Shown one piece after another: positions 1 to 6,146 of a stretch of DNA of 6,454 nt. How positions within the stretch are numbered: the first letter of the stretch is position 1; each line of letters starts with the position of its first letter. The position numbers and the translations under genes were made by a program. This DNA comes from an uncultured beta proteobacterium (lineage in GTDB: Bacteria > Pseudomonadota > Gammaproteobacteria > Burkholderiales > Rhodocyclaceae). Below the pieces are notes generated by a model. The model was given only the letters and a program-made list of their open reading frames with translations, searched no databases and had not been told where the DNA came from. The stretch lies in NCBI GenBank assembly GCA_903953145.1, contig CAJBIL010000327.1:1-6454 (forward strand), in the 5' to 3' direction.

Positions 1-864
1 CAAGCCGCGCTGAGAAGCGTGGTTGAAGGCCAGCCGGCGGGGCTGGTGATCGAACCCGGCCGGCGCACACCGCTGGTCATCCGTGGCGAGGGCGGCAGCG
101 AGGGCGTCGAGCATTTCAGCACTCTGCGCATCACACTCGCGAACGGCAGCACCGTACCGCTGGCGCAGGTCGCCAAAATTGAGCGCATCGAAGGGCCGGT
201 CAAGGTGGATCGCGAAAACGCGCAGCGCTATGTGGTGATCCAATCCAACGTGCGCGGCCGTGATCTTGTGGGTTTTGTCGAGGAAGCAAAACTCGGCGTC
301 GCGCAAAAGTTGCAGATTCCGCAGGGCTACACCCTCGTCTGGGGCGGCCAGTTCGAGAACCAGCAACGCGCTGCCAAGCGTCTGGCCATCGTTGTTCCGA
401 TTGCGCTGGCGCTGATCTTCCTGCTCCTGTTCTCGACCTTCGGCTCGCTCCGGCAGGCGGCGCTGGTGCTCTCCAACGTGCCTTTTGCGATGGTTGGTGG
501 CATCTTCGCGCTGCTCGCCTCGGGCGAATATCTCTCGGTGCCGGCGTCGGTCGGCTTCATCGCCCTGCTCGGCATCGCCGTGCTCAACGGCGTGGTGATG
601 GTCACCTACTTCAACCAGCTGCGCGCCCAGGGCTTGCCGCTCACCCAAGTCGTCGTCGAAGGCGCCAAACGCCGGCTGCGGCCGGTGATGATGACGGCCT
701 CAATCGCCGCCTTCGGCCTCGTGCCGCTGCTCTTTGCCAGTGGCCCCGGATCGGAGATCCAGAAACCGCTGGCCATCGTGGTGATCGGCGGGCTGGTCAC
801 CTCCACGCTGCTCACCCTGCTGTTGCTACCCATTCTTTACCGCAAGTTTGGAGAAAAGCCATGA
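1..864 (+). CDS. Heavy-metal efflux RND transporter, CzcA/CusA family (C-terminal part, 5' end outside window)
   Basis: This is the inner-membrane proton-driven pump of a tripartite metal efflux system. The frame is open from base 1, so the start lies to the left; about 287 residues are visible, roughly the last quarter of a protein usually a little over 1000 residues long. Residues 1-125 are the end of the second periplasmic (porter/docking) part. Five hydrophobic segments follow, matching TM8-TM12 of an RND protein, at about 128-148, 152-174, 180-203, 227-247 and 255-279. The stretches GIAVLNGVVMV in TM10 and RPVMMTASIAAFGLVPLL entering TM11 are typical of the heavy-metal (HME) branch rather than the drug-efflux AcrB branch. 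The TM4 residues that separate Zn/Co/Cd from Cu/Ag pumps are not in the window, so the metal cannot be assigned. The TGA stop overlaps the ATG of the next gene (ATGA). Confidence 0.93.
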   Translation, partial: QAALRSVVEGQPAGLVIEPGRRTPLVIRGEGGSEGVEHFSTLRITLANGSTVPLAQVAKIERIEGPVKVDRENAQRYVVIQSNVRGRDLVGFVEEAKLGVAQKLQIPQGYTLVWGGQFENQQRAAKRLAIVVPIALALIFLLLFSTFGSLRQAALVLSNVPFAMVGGIFALLASGEYLSVPASVGFIALLGIAVLNGVVMVTYFNQLRAQGLPLTQVVVEGAKRRLRPVMMTASIAAFGLVPLLFASGPGSEIQKPLAIVVIGGLVTSTLLTLLLLPILYRKFGEKP

Positions 865-1172
865 CGCAGCCCGATGTCTGCCTGATGCTGGTGGTTGCGC
901 AGGAACTGGAAGAAATGCTGATCGATATTTTGCTCGAGCACGAAGACATTGTTCACCGCTTCGGCTCGCAACCCATCGACGCACACGGTGCGCGCATCGG
1001 CTACGCCAACGTTGCCGAGCAGGTACGCGGCCGCTCGCGACGGGTCGAGTTTCAATTACTGATGGCCGGCGACGACACCCAGCGCATTCTCGACGCCCTG
1101 CGCGAACGCCTTCCGCGCGCTGAAATCACCTACTGGGCGTTGCCCTTGCTCAGCTACGGGAGAATCAATTGA
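861..1172 (+). CDS. DUF3240 family protein of a metal-efflux operon
   Basis: A 103-residue soluble protein with no signal peptide or membrane segment, so it is expected in the cytoplasm. The sequence (start MTQPDVCLMLVVAQELEEML, later GYANVAEQVRGRSRRVEF, end ITYWALPLLSYGRI) fits the DUF3240 family, which is commonly found beside CzcA/CusA-type pumps. To my knowledge the family is placed with the small ferredoxin-like GlnB/CutA group, suggesting an oligomeric sensor or modulator; that role is inference. ATG at 861 overlaps the pump stop by 4 nt and has GGAG at 850-853, seven bases upstream. Its own stop overlaps the next start (TTGA, 1169-1172). Tight coupling between pump and outer-membrane factor argues that it works in the efflux complex or tunes it. 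A reading frame starting at 848 covers the same bases but is not protein-like. Confidence 0.85.
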   Translation: MTQPDVCLMLVVAQELEEMLIDILLEHEDIVHRFGSQPIDAHGARIGYANVAEQVRGRSRRVEFQLLMAGDDTQRILDALRERLPRAEITYWALPLLSYGRIN

Positions 1173-2434
1173 GAAAGTACTTGTTGTGCTGTGCGTTATT
1201 AGCGACTCATTTCGCGGCATCGGCGGCTGAAACACCGATCCCCTACCCTAGCGATTTACCGCCGCTCGATCAGGCGCTCACGGCCATCCGGCAAGCACCA
1301 ATGGCGCAGGCGGCCGCCGCGATGATTGATGCAGAAACCGCCAATCGCGACCGGCTCGACGCCGGCGGGTACGAATGGGGCATGCGCGTTGAGGGACAGA
1401 AGCGCAACGTCAATGGCACGCAAAGCGCATCCACCCAGCGCTACAACGAATGGCGCGCCGCGCTCGAACGCCCGCTGCGCCTGCCCGGCAAAGCCGCGAT
1501 TGATGCCGAAATCGGCGCGCAGGGCATCACACAGGCCAAAGCCAGTTTCGGCGATGCGCTGCACGAAACCGCGCGCAGCCTGCTCAAAGGCTGGTTTATC
1601 TGGCTGCGCGAAAGAGAAAACGCGCGTCAGTGGTCACTGCAAAGCGACTCACTGGCACGCCAGCAGCAAGCCACCACACGCCGCGTTCAACTGGGCGATG
1701 CGCCACGCCTTGAACTGATGCAGAGCGAGGCCGCCACAGCGCAGGCACAAGCTGCCTTCGAGCAAGCCAAGCTGCGCACCGCCGTGGCTGCCGCCGAACT
1801 CGGCGCCCGCTTCCCGGCGCTGCGTCTGCCGGCCGACGTGACCCTGAGCACGCCACAAGCACTGGCCGGCAGCCTGGCCGACTGGCGCGAACACCTGCTC
1901 GAACACAATCATGAGTTACTGCTCGCCCGCTCGGACAGCCAGCGCGCCCGACTGGTCGCCAGCCGCGCCGATGCTGAACGCACGCCGGACCCAACGATCG
2001 GTGTCCATGTTGGCTCGGATAGGGGCGGTGAAGAGCGTTTGACCGGTCTCAGCCTGAGTATCCCCTTCCCCGGCCAGGCTCGCGCCGCCAACGCCCGCCG
2101 CGAAACGGCGCTGGCCAGTGCATCGGCACAACGGGAAGCGGCAACGATTGCCAAAATCAACGCCGAAATTGCCACCGGGTTTGCCGCCGCCGAAGCCTCT
2201 TACGAATCCTGGCGCCGCGCCGAAGATGCCGCACAACGCATCGAACAAGCCGCCAAGCTGACCGCCCGCGCCCGCACGCTGGGCGAAGCCGGGCTAAGCG
2301 ATGTGCTGCTCGCTCAACGGCAGGCTAATGAAGCACGCCTCAACGCCAATAGCGCCCGGCTCGACGCGCTGGAAGCACGCTACCGGCTTTACGTAGATAG
2401 CCACCAGTTGTGGCCGTATGCGGATGGCGAGTAG
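1169..2434 (+). CDS. TolC-family outer-membrane efflux protein (CzcC/CusC-like)
   Basis: A 421-residue outer-membrane factor that would form the exit duct for the RND pump encoded upstream. Residues 1-20 are a Sec signal peptide (RK, then LLCCALLATHF, with cleavage near ASAA/E21); the early cysteines do not form a lipobox, so it is probably not a lipoprotein. The protein shows the twofold repeat of the OEP family: strand-forming stretches at about 68-77 and 93-106 in the first half and 275-284 and 293-303 (GLSLSIPFPG) in the second, joined by long Ala/Glu/Arg-rich helices at about 108-215 and 305-408. GDAPRLELMQSE near 176-187 is a typical equatorial-region motif of the family. The start is a TTG: it overlaps the upstream TGA, has GGAG at 1159-1162 six bases before it, and leads straight into the signal peptide. 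The gene ends the + strand operon; the metal is not readable. Confidence 0.9.
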   Translation: MRKYLLCCALLATHFAASAAETPIPYPSDLPPLDQALTAIRQAPMAQAAAAMIDAETANRDRLDAGGYEWGMRVEGQKRNVNGTQSASTQRYNEWRAALERPLRLPGKAAIDAEIGAQGITQAKASFGDALHETARSLLKGWFIWLRERENARQWSLQSDSLARQQQATTRRVQLGDAPRLELMQSEAATAQAQAAFEQAKLRTAVAAAELGARFPALRLPADVTLSTPQALAGSLADWREHLLEHNHELLLARSDSQRARLVASRADAERTPDPTIGVHVGSDRGGEERLTGLSLSIPFPGQARAANARRETALASASAQREAATIAKINAEIATGFAAAEASYESWRRAEDAAQRIEQAAKLTARARTLGEAGLSDVLLAQRQANEARLNANSARLDALEARYRLYVDSHQLWPYADGE

Positions 2435-2589
2435 CCAAAGGCGATGCCCTGCGGGGCTCATGGATAGGCGTTCTAGCTAACAAGCCTCTGGAGATCGTTT
2501 ATTTAAGCCACTCTCCAGCCATGCCTCTCGTAGATGACCATTTGGCGGGCCCTACAAGCCAGCCTCCTGGAGAAATCTACGTAACCGAC
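2435..2589. other. Convergent intergenic gap with inverted repeat, no clear terminator
   Basis: This gap separates the stops of the efflux operon (+) and the DUF302 gene (-). CTGGAGA at 2488-2494 and TCTCCAG at 2512-2518 can form a 7-bp stem with a 17-nt AT-rich loop, and CTGGAGA recurs at 2567-2573. No T-run follows the stem on either strand, so it is not a convincing intrinsic terminator. A + strand frame across this gap is the shadow of the DUF302 gene. Confidence 0.5.
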
Positions 2590-3075
2590 TCACTCAAGCG
2601 CCGTATGGCGACGTGCAGAAATCAGGGTCGCCGAGGCAATATCGCGCAACAACGCAGCCGCGCGGCGCAAGGCCGGGCTGGCCGAACCCGGATCGCGATA
2701 GCTGAGGTAGACCGTCCCCTTCTCGCCCGGCAAGGTGTAAATCGCGATGGTCAACGGGCACAAAGCGATGTAAGCCGCTTGCTCCTCAACCAGCCCCCAG
2801 GACACCGTGGCACTGCAAAACGAAACAACTTCCGCCTGATCATAGAAGGCCACCGGGCGTCCGAGCGAGGGGCCGGTACGGGCCAGCATTTCGCCAAAAT
2901 GGCTGGTCGCGCCGGCAATCAGACCCTGATTCTCGATCGCATCCTGCAATGCCTCACGCGCCCGGGGAAAGTCGGATGGCGAAATTATCTGACGAACAAT
3001 CACCGGCTCATCCGCCCACGCCGGCAGTGAAAACAGACCAAGCAAACAGGTCAGCGCAAATAAAATCCGGTGCAT
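2590..3075 (-). CDS. Secreted DUF302 domain protein
   Basis: A 161-residue protein with a clear Sec signal peptide: MHR, hydrophobic core to about residue 17, cleavage after AWA (A21/D22). The mature protein is therefore probably periplasmic. The body matches DUF302: FGEML near 60-64, VSFCSAT with C88, then CPLTIAIYTLPGEKGTVYLSYR from C106 onward, with the usual alternating strands. The two cysteines C88 and C106 sit in the conserved family blocks and could form a disulfide or bind a ligand; the biochemical function of DUF302 is not established. ATG at 3073-3075 has GAGG at 3083-3086, seven bases upstream. It lies 87 nt downstream of the ETF-QO stop on the same strand, so read-through transcription is possible, and it converges on the metal-efflux operon. 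A link to metal or redox stress is only suggested by that position. Confidence 0.82.
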   Translation of the reverse strand: MHRILFALTCLLGLFSLPAWADEPVIVRQIISPSDFPRAREALQDAIENQGLIAGATSHFGEMLARTGPSLGRPVAFYDQAEVVSFCSATVSWGLVEEQAAYIALCPLTIAIYTLPGEKGTVYLSYRDPGSASPALRRAAALLRDIASATLISARRHTALE

Positions 3076-3162
3076 GATCGAACCTCAAAAAAGCGTTTAA
3101 ACACAACGAACGCAATGAACAAATCAAGTTTTTAGCTTGTGCCCGACTGACTCAAAACCAGC

Positions 3163-4809
3163 TCACATATTTGGATAATTCGGCCCCTCACCGCCCTGTG
3201 GCACAACCCAGTTGATATTCTGGGTCGGGTCCTTGATGTCACAGGTCTTGCAATGCACGCAGTTCTGCGCGTTGATCAGCAGCGCCGGATTCTGCCCCTG
3301 CGCATCATGCACGATCTCATACACACCGGCCGGGCAATAGCGCTGCTCGGGCGCATCATAAAGCGCCAGATTGACCTTGACCGGCACCGCCGCATCCTTC
3401 AGCCGCAGATGGCAGGGCTGGTTTTCTGCGTGATTGGTATTCGAGATAAAAACCGACGACAGGCGATCAAAAGTCACGACGCCATCCGGTTTGGGATAAA
3501 TAATCGGCTGGCAATCTGCCGCCCTCTTCAGCCGGCTGTGATCCGGGCCGCTGTGATGCAGCGTCCACGGCGCTTTGCCGCGAAAAATGAGTTGCTCGAT
3601 GCCAAACATCAACCCGCCATAGTGCAAACCCTTAGCCATCCACGGCTTGAAATTGCGCGCAGTATAAAGCTCATCGTAAAGCCAGCTTTTCTTGAAGGCC
3701 GCCGGATAAGCGCTGAGCTCGTCATTGCTGCGGCCGGCAACGACCGCAGCAAATGCCGCTTCAGCCGCCAGCGATCCCGTCTTGATCGCGCAGTGCGAGC
3801 CCTTGATGCGTGATGCATTGAGGAAGCCGGCATCGTCGCCGACCAGCGCCCCACCGGGGAAAACCAGCTTGGGTAACGACTGCAACCCCCCGGCAGCAAT
3901 CGCCCGTGCGCCATAAGCGACGCGCTTGCCGCCTTCCAGAAAAGTGCGAATCTCCGGATTGGTTTTCAGGCGCTGGAACTCTTCATAGGGCGACAGATAA
4001 GGATTGGTGTAGCCGAGCCCGGTGACAAAACCAACCGAAACCAGATTATCTTCCATGTGGTAAAGAAAGCCGCCGCCGTAGGTATCCGGCGCAAGCGGCC
4101 AGCCGCCGGTGTGGATAACCAGGCCGGGCTGGTGTCTCTCCGGCTTGATCTCCCAAAGCTCCTTGATACCGATGCCGTAGACCTGCGGGTCAGCACCAAC
4201 CCGAAGATTGAACCTCTCCTCAAGCTGCTTGCCGAGGTGGCCGCGACAGCCTTCAGCAAACAGCGTGTATTTTGCGTGCAGTTCCATGCCGGGTTGATGC
4301 GCCGGGCCCGGCGTACCGTCTTTCAGCAAGCCCATATCGCCGGTAGCGACGCCTTTAACCGAGCCATCCTCGTTGTACAACACCTCAGCACCGGCAAAAC
4401 CCGGATAAATTTCAACGCCGAGCGCTTCAGCCTCCTCACCAAGCCAGCGGCACAAATTGCCGAGGCTGATGACGTAGTTGCCTTCGTTATGGAAACAATC
4501 GGGAAGCAGCCAGTTCGGAATTTGCGCAGCGCCCGCTTCCTTGAGGATCAAAAAACGGTCTTCGCTAACCAGCGCCTTGAGCGGCGCGCCTTGGGCTTGC
4601 CAGTCAGGAAACAACTCAGCCAGCGCCTTGGGATCCATCACGGCGCCGGAGAGAATATGACCACCGATTTCAGCACTCTTCTCGATCAGGCAAACGCTGA
4701 TCTCGCCGGCATCTGCTACCGCAAGTTGCTTCAGGCGGACCGCAGCAGCCAGCCCGGCAGGGCCACCACCAACCACCACCACGTCGTATTCCATCGCTTC
4801 GCGCTGCAT
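3163..4809 (-). CDS. etfD: Electron transfer flavoprotein-ubiquinone oxidoreductase (ETF-QO)
   Basis: ETF-QO takes electrons from reduced ETF, produced by acyl-CoA and other flavin dehydrogenases, and passes them to ubiquinone; it is a monotopic protein on the inner face of the cytoplasmic membrane. The 548-residue length is normal for the family. The N-terminal dinucleotide (FAD) fold starts YDVVVVGGGPAGLAAAVRL, with glycines 14-16 and 19. IEKSAEIGGHILSGAVMDP follows as the typical second block. The C-terminal ferredoxin-like domain has four cysteines, C492 (RYCPAGVYE) and C517, C520, C523 (CVHCKTC), as expected for the [4Fe-4S] cluster, and the protein ends in the characteristic GGEGPNYPNM. 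ATG at 4807-4809 is chosen because AAGGA lies at 4817-4821, seven bases upstream; an internal ATG at 4792-4794 also precedes the FAD motif but lacks a good ribosome site. No etfAB genes are in the window. A symbol such as etfD or etfQO is used variably for this gene. Confidence 0.97.
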   Translation of the reverse strand: MQREAMEYDVVVVGGGPAGLAAAVRLKQLAVADAGEISVCLIEKSAEIGGHILSGAVMDPKALAELFPDWQAQGAPLKALVSEDRFLILKEAGAAQIPNWLLPDCFHNEGNYVISLGNLCRWLGEEAEALGVEIYPGFAGAEVLYNEDGSVKGVATGDMGLLKDGTPGPAHQPGMELHAKYTLFAEGCRGHLGKQLEERFNLRVGADPQVYGIGIKELWEIKPERHQPGLVIHTGGWPLAPDTYGGGFLYHMEDNLVSVGFVTGLGYTNPYLSPYEEFQRLKTNPEIRTFLEGGKRVAYGARAIAAGGLQSLPKLVFPGGALVGDDAGFLNASRIKGSHCAIKTGSLAAEAAFAAVVAGRSNDELSAYPAAFKKSWLYDELYTARNFKPWMAKGLHYGGLMFGIEQLIFRGKAPWTLHHSGPDHSRLKRAADCQPIIYPKPDGVVTFDRLSSVFISNTNHAENQPCHLRLKDAAVPVKVNLALYDAPEQRYCPAGVYEIVHDAQGQNPALLINAQNCVHCKTCDIKDPTQNINWVVPQGGEGPNYPNM

Positions 4810-4953
4810 ATTGCTTTCCTTCTGGCGGATTATTGACAGGATTTTGCCAGTTTTTAGCCGCCGTCACGTACTCAATCAACGCAGCATAACGTTTTTTCTA
4901 CGCCTACCTCGACGGAGGGAAAACCGGGCAGACGCGCAAGGAAGGTAGAACCG

Positions 4954-4981
4954 AACCGGCTTTGGTGGCCGGTTTTTCTTT
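4954..4981 (+). terminator. Rho-independent terminator on + strand, no evident gene upstream
   Basis: AACCGGC (4954-4960), a 7-nt loop, GCCGGTT (4968-4974), then a T-rich run TTTCTTT. The 7-bp GC-rich stem followed by Ts on the + strand is a standard intrinsic terminator. On the - strand no T-run follows, so it acts only rightward. The nearest DNA to the left is antisense to ETF-QO, so its client transcript is unknown: a small RNA, antisense transcription, or a lost gene. Confidence 0.7.
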
Positions 4982-5036
4982 GGGCCTGATTTGTAGGAAA
5001 TTTCCCCTTCGTGCTAGCCCGGTGCTGGCCCACCCT

Positions 5037-5070
5037 AAAAATGAAAAAGGCCCACATCGCTGTGAGCCTT
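5037..5070 (-). terminator. Rho-independent terminator of the toxin-antitoxin operon
   Basis: Read on the - strand: AAGGCTCACA, tetraloop GCGA (GNRA type), TGTGGGCCTT, then TTTCATTTTT. The stem is 10 bp with one G-U pair that works only in the - strand transcript, and the T-rich tail is also on that strand. It lies 86 nt after the toxin stop (5156), so it ends the TA transcript and insulates the ETF-QO gene downstream. Confidence 0.85.
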
Positions 5071-5155
5071 GGTGTTGCTGGTGCCGCTGAGTTTACTACC
5101 AACAACTCTATATGCGGGGCAATGCTTACGTCTGCGGGTATTTGAACACAATGGA

Positions 5156-5689
5156 TCACCACATCGGCAAATACAGTTTCAGGGGCTGCTCTTTGCACAC
5201 CATAAAACCGTAATCAGCGTAAAACTTGGCGGCTGCGGAATTCTTTGCATCAACGAAAATCCCGGCGCTACCCACCGACAAAGCCGCGTTGCGAGACCGG
5301 GTCACTGCATCCGCCAGCAACAATCGTCCGAGCCCCTGTCCTTGCAGGTCAGAGCGGATGGCCAGCCTCCCCAAGCGGGTAACCGGAATCTGACGCGGAT
5401 AGCGCTTGACCAGTTCAGGCGCCAGATCGTCGGCCAATACGAAAGCCGATGCCAGGGCAAAAAAGCCGAGAATACTGGCCTCACCAAGATCGTCATAACC
5501 AGCCAAACGATAGCGTTCCACCTCTTCAGCGTTCGATGGAACGGCAACAAACGTCCGCGAGATACCCTTCGCTTGATGTTGCAGAGCGGTTTGTCGAAGC
5601 CAGATATTCAGGGCCTCGACGCCGCAATCAAACCCGTTTCGGACGTGGTTGCCAGTTAAAGCTTGTAGCTTCATCGTCCCGCTTGGCAT
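5156..5689 (-). CDS. GNAT-family acetyltransferase toxin (TacT-like) of a type II TA pair
   Basis: A 177-residue GNAT protein in the class that acetylates the amino group of aminoacyl-tRNAs and stops translation when its antitoxin is lost. Family marks in order: FDCGVEALNIWLRQTA (20-35), the usual toxin N-terminus; SRTFVAV (44-50); the acetyl-CoA-binding motif GRLAIRSDLQGQGLGRLLL (107-125) with QGQGLG at 116-121; and FYADYGF (156-162), where Y157 corresponds to the likely catalytic tyrosine. The length is normal. The antitoxin gene ends just before the FDCG codons, so the first 19 residues are encoded inside the antitoxin gene in another frame. Two starts are possible: ATG at 5687-5689 (MPSGTMKL) with little ribosome site, or ATG at 5672-5674 (MKLQAL) with GGGA a few bases upstream. 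Translation is probably coupled to the antitoxin. tRNA specificity is not readable. A terminator follows at 5037-5070. Confidence 0.92.
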   Translation of the reverse strand: MPSGTMKLQALTGNHVRNGFDCGVEALNIWLRQTALQHQAKGISRTFVAVPSNAEEVERYRLAGYDDLGEASILGFFALASAFVLADDLAPELVKRYPRQIPVTRLGRLAIRSDLQGQGLGRLLLADAVTRSRNAALSVGSAGIFVDAKNSAAAKFYADYGFMVCKEQPLKLYLPMW

Positions 5690-5954
5690 CCTGATAATGT
5701 TGCAAAGCCGCTTTCAACTTGGCATTCGGTGGCGGCGGATTTTCCAATGCCTGAATGAACATCTCGGCATCACGAGCGGACAGACGAATCACCCGCTCCT
5801 GTTCGATGATGCGCTCGGCTTCGCGCAGCGCCGTCTGGACCATGAATTGATTGACGGTAGCACCGACCATCGCAGCCGCCAGTTCAAGTGTTTCTTGCAC
5901 CTGTACTGGAATTCGTGCAGAAACCCTTCCCCGTTCGACAGTTGTAGCAGTCAT
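5628..5954 (-). CDS. DUF1778 ribbon-helix-helix antitoxin (TacA-like)
   Basis: A 108-residue antitoxin that would bind and neutralise the GNAT toxin and repress the operon. The N-terminal ribbon-helix-helix is visible: strand GRVSARIPV (9-17), helix QETLELAAAMVG (20-31), turn and second helix TVNQFMVQTALREAERIIEQ (33-52). The linker RVIRLSARDAEMFIQALENPPPPN (54-77) is the conserved start of the toxin-binding tail. The C-terminus is extended beyond the usual NAKLKAAL block by about 24 residues (HYQDAKRDDEATSFNWQPRP and KRV), and this extension is encoded in the overlap with the toxin gene. ATG at 5952-5954 has AAAGGAG at 5962-5968, seven bases upstream, a strong ribosome site. It precedes the toxin, as usual for the class, with a promoter and operator directly upstream. 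Confidence 0.92.
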   Translation of the reverse strand: MTATTVERGRVSARIPVQVQETLELAAAMVGATVNQFMVQTALREAERIIEQERVIRLSARDAEMFIQALENPPPPNAKLKAALQHYQDAKRDDEATSFNWQPRPKRV

Positions 5955-5987
5955 TGGCGAACTCCTTTACTGATAGCCGATCCTTGC

Positions 5988-6009
5988 ATAATGGTGCCAT
6001 TATGGCACC
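5988..6009. promoter_or_regulatory. Palindromic operator over the TA promoter -10 box
   Basis: Two overlapping inverted repeats: ATAATGG-TG-CCATTAT (5988-6003) and GGTGCCAT-T-ATGGCACC (5993-6009). They cover the -10 box and the expected transcription start, the position at which a ribbon-helix-helix antitoxin would repress its own operon. Binding by this antitoxin is inferred from position and symmetry. Confidence 0.65.
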
Positions 6010-6027
6010 ACCCGCATCTCACTGCAA
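5999..6027 (-). promoter_or_regulatory. Sigma70-type promoter of the TA operon
   Basis: On the - strand TTGCAG (-35, 6027-6022) is separated by exactly 17 nt from CATAAT (-10, 6004-5999). Transcription would begin near 5992, giving a leader of about 38 nt before the antitoxin ATG. Spacing is optimal and both boxes are close to consensus. Confidence 0.65.
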
Positions 6028-6076
6028 GTAGATCAGCCCAGGAATACGACCAGCCGGGGATCGAACCCAGTGCTTT

Positions 6077-6115
6077 CGCCAAGAGTCAGCGTTTGTCGCT
6101 ACTCTTGCCCTGGCG
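6077..6115. repeat. Extended hairpin with bulges
   Basis: CGCC (6077-6080) pairs with GGCG (6112-6115), AAGAGT (6081-6086) with ACTCTT (6101-6106), and AGCG (6088-6091) with CGCT (6097-6100), around the loop TTTGT. C6087 and five bases at 6107-6111 are unpaired. There is no T-run, so it is not an intrinsic terminator. Confidence 0.5.
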
Positions 6116-6146
6116 CGCAGAAGTGATACATGCCAGCATGGTCTGA

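Larger units (their letters stand above)
4810..5155. other. Intergenic region between ETF-QO and the toxin gene
   Basis: These 346 nt contain no convincing gene. Nearest ETF-QO is its ribosome site (4817-4821); no strong sigma70 promoter for ETF-QO stands out. A + strand terminator (4954-4981) and a - strand terminator (5037-5070) lie here. A stem CTACCT (4904-4909) / AGGTAG (4943-4948) precedes the first one. A - strand frame of 108 codons over 4872-5198 runs through the toxin end and both terminators and has no protein-like character. Confidence 0.6.

Noticed and set aside
2410..3030. 206-codon + strand reading frame
   Set aside because: It is the antisense of the DUF302 gene plus the end of the outer-membrane factor; composition is not protein-like and no family is recognised.
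3087..3113. GCGTT/AACGC stem followed by six Ts on the - strand, between ETF-QO and DUF302
   Set aside because: The stem is only 5 bp with an 11-nt loop, and it abuts the DUF302 ribosome site, where termination would block that gene unless it were regulated.
4057..4836. 259-codon + strand reading frame
   Set aside because: It is entirely antisense to the conserved ETF-QO gene, a frequent artefact in GC-rich DNA.
5079..5090. GCGGCACCA-like tRNA 3' end on the - strand just before the TA terminator
   Set aside because: The preceding bases do not form a T-arm or any tRNA fold, so a tRNA gene or tRNA attachment site is not supported.
6054..6070. tRNA T-arm-like sequence on the - strand (CTGGG-TTCGATC-CCCGG)
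   Set aside because: The T-arm pairs well, but no anticodon or D arm of proper spacing lies upstream, no matching acceptor stem exists and no CCA follows correctly. Treated as chance or a remnant too weak to call.
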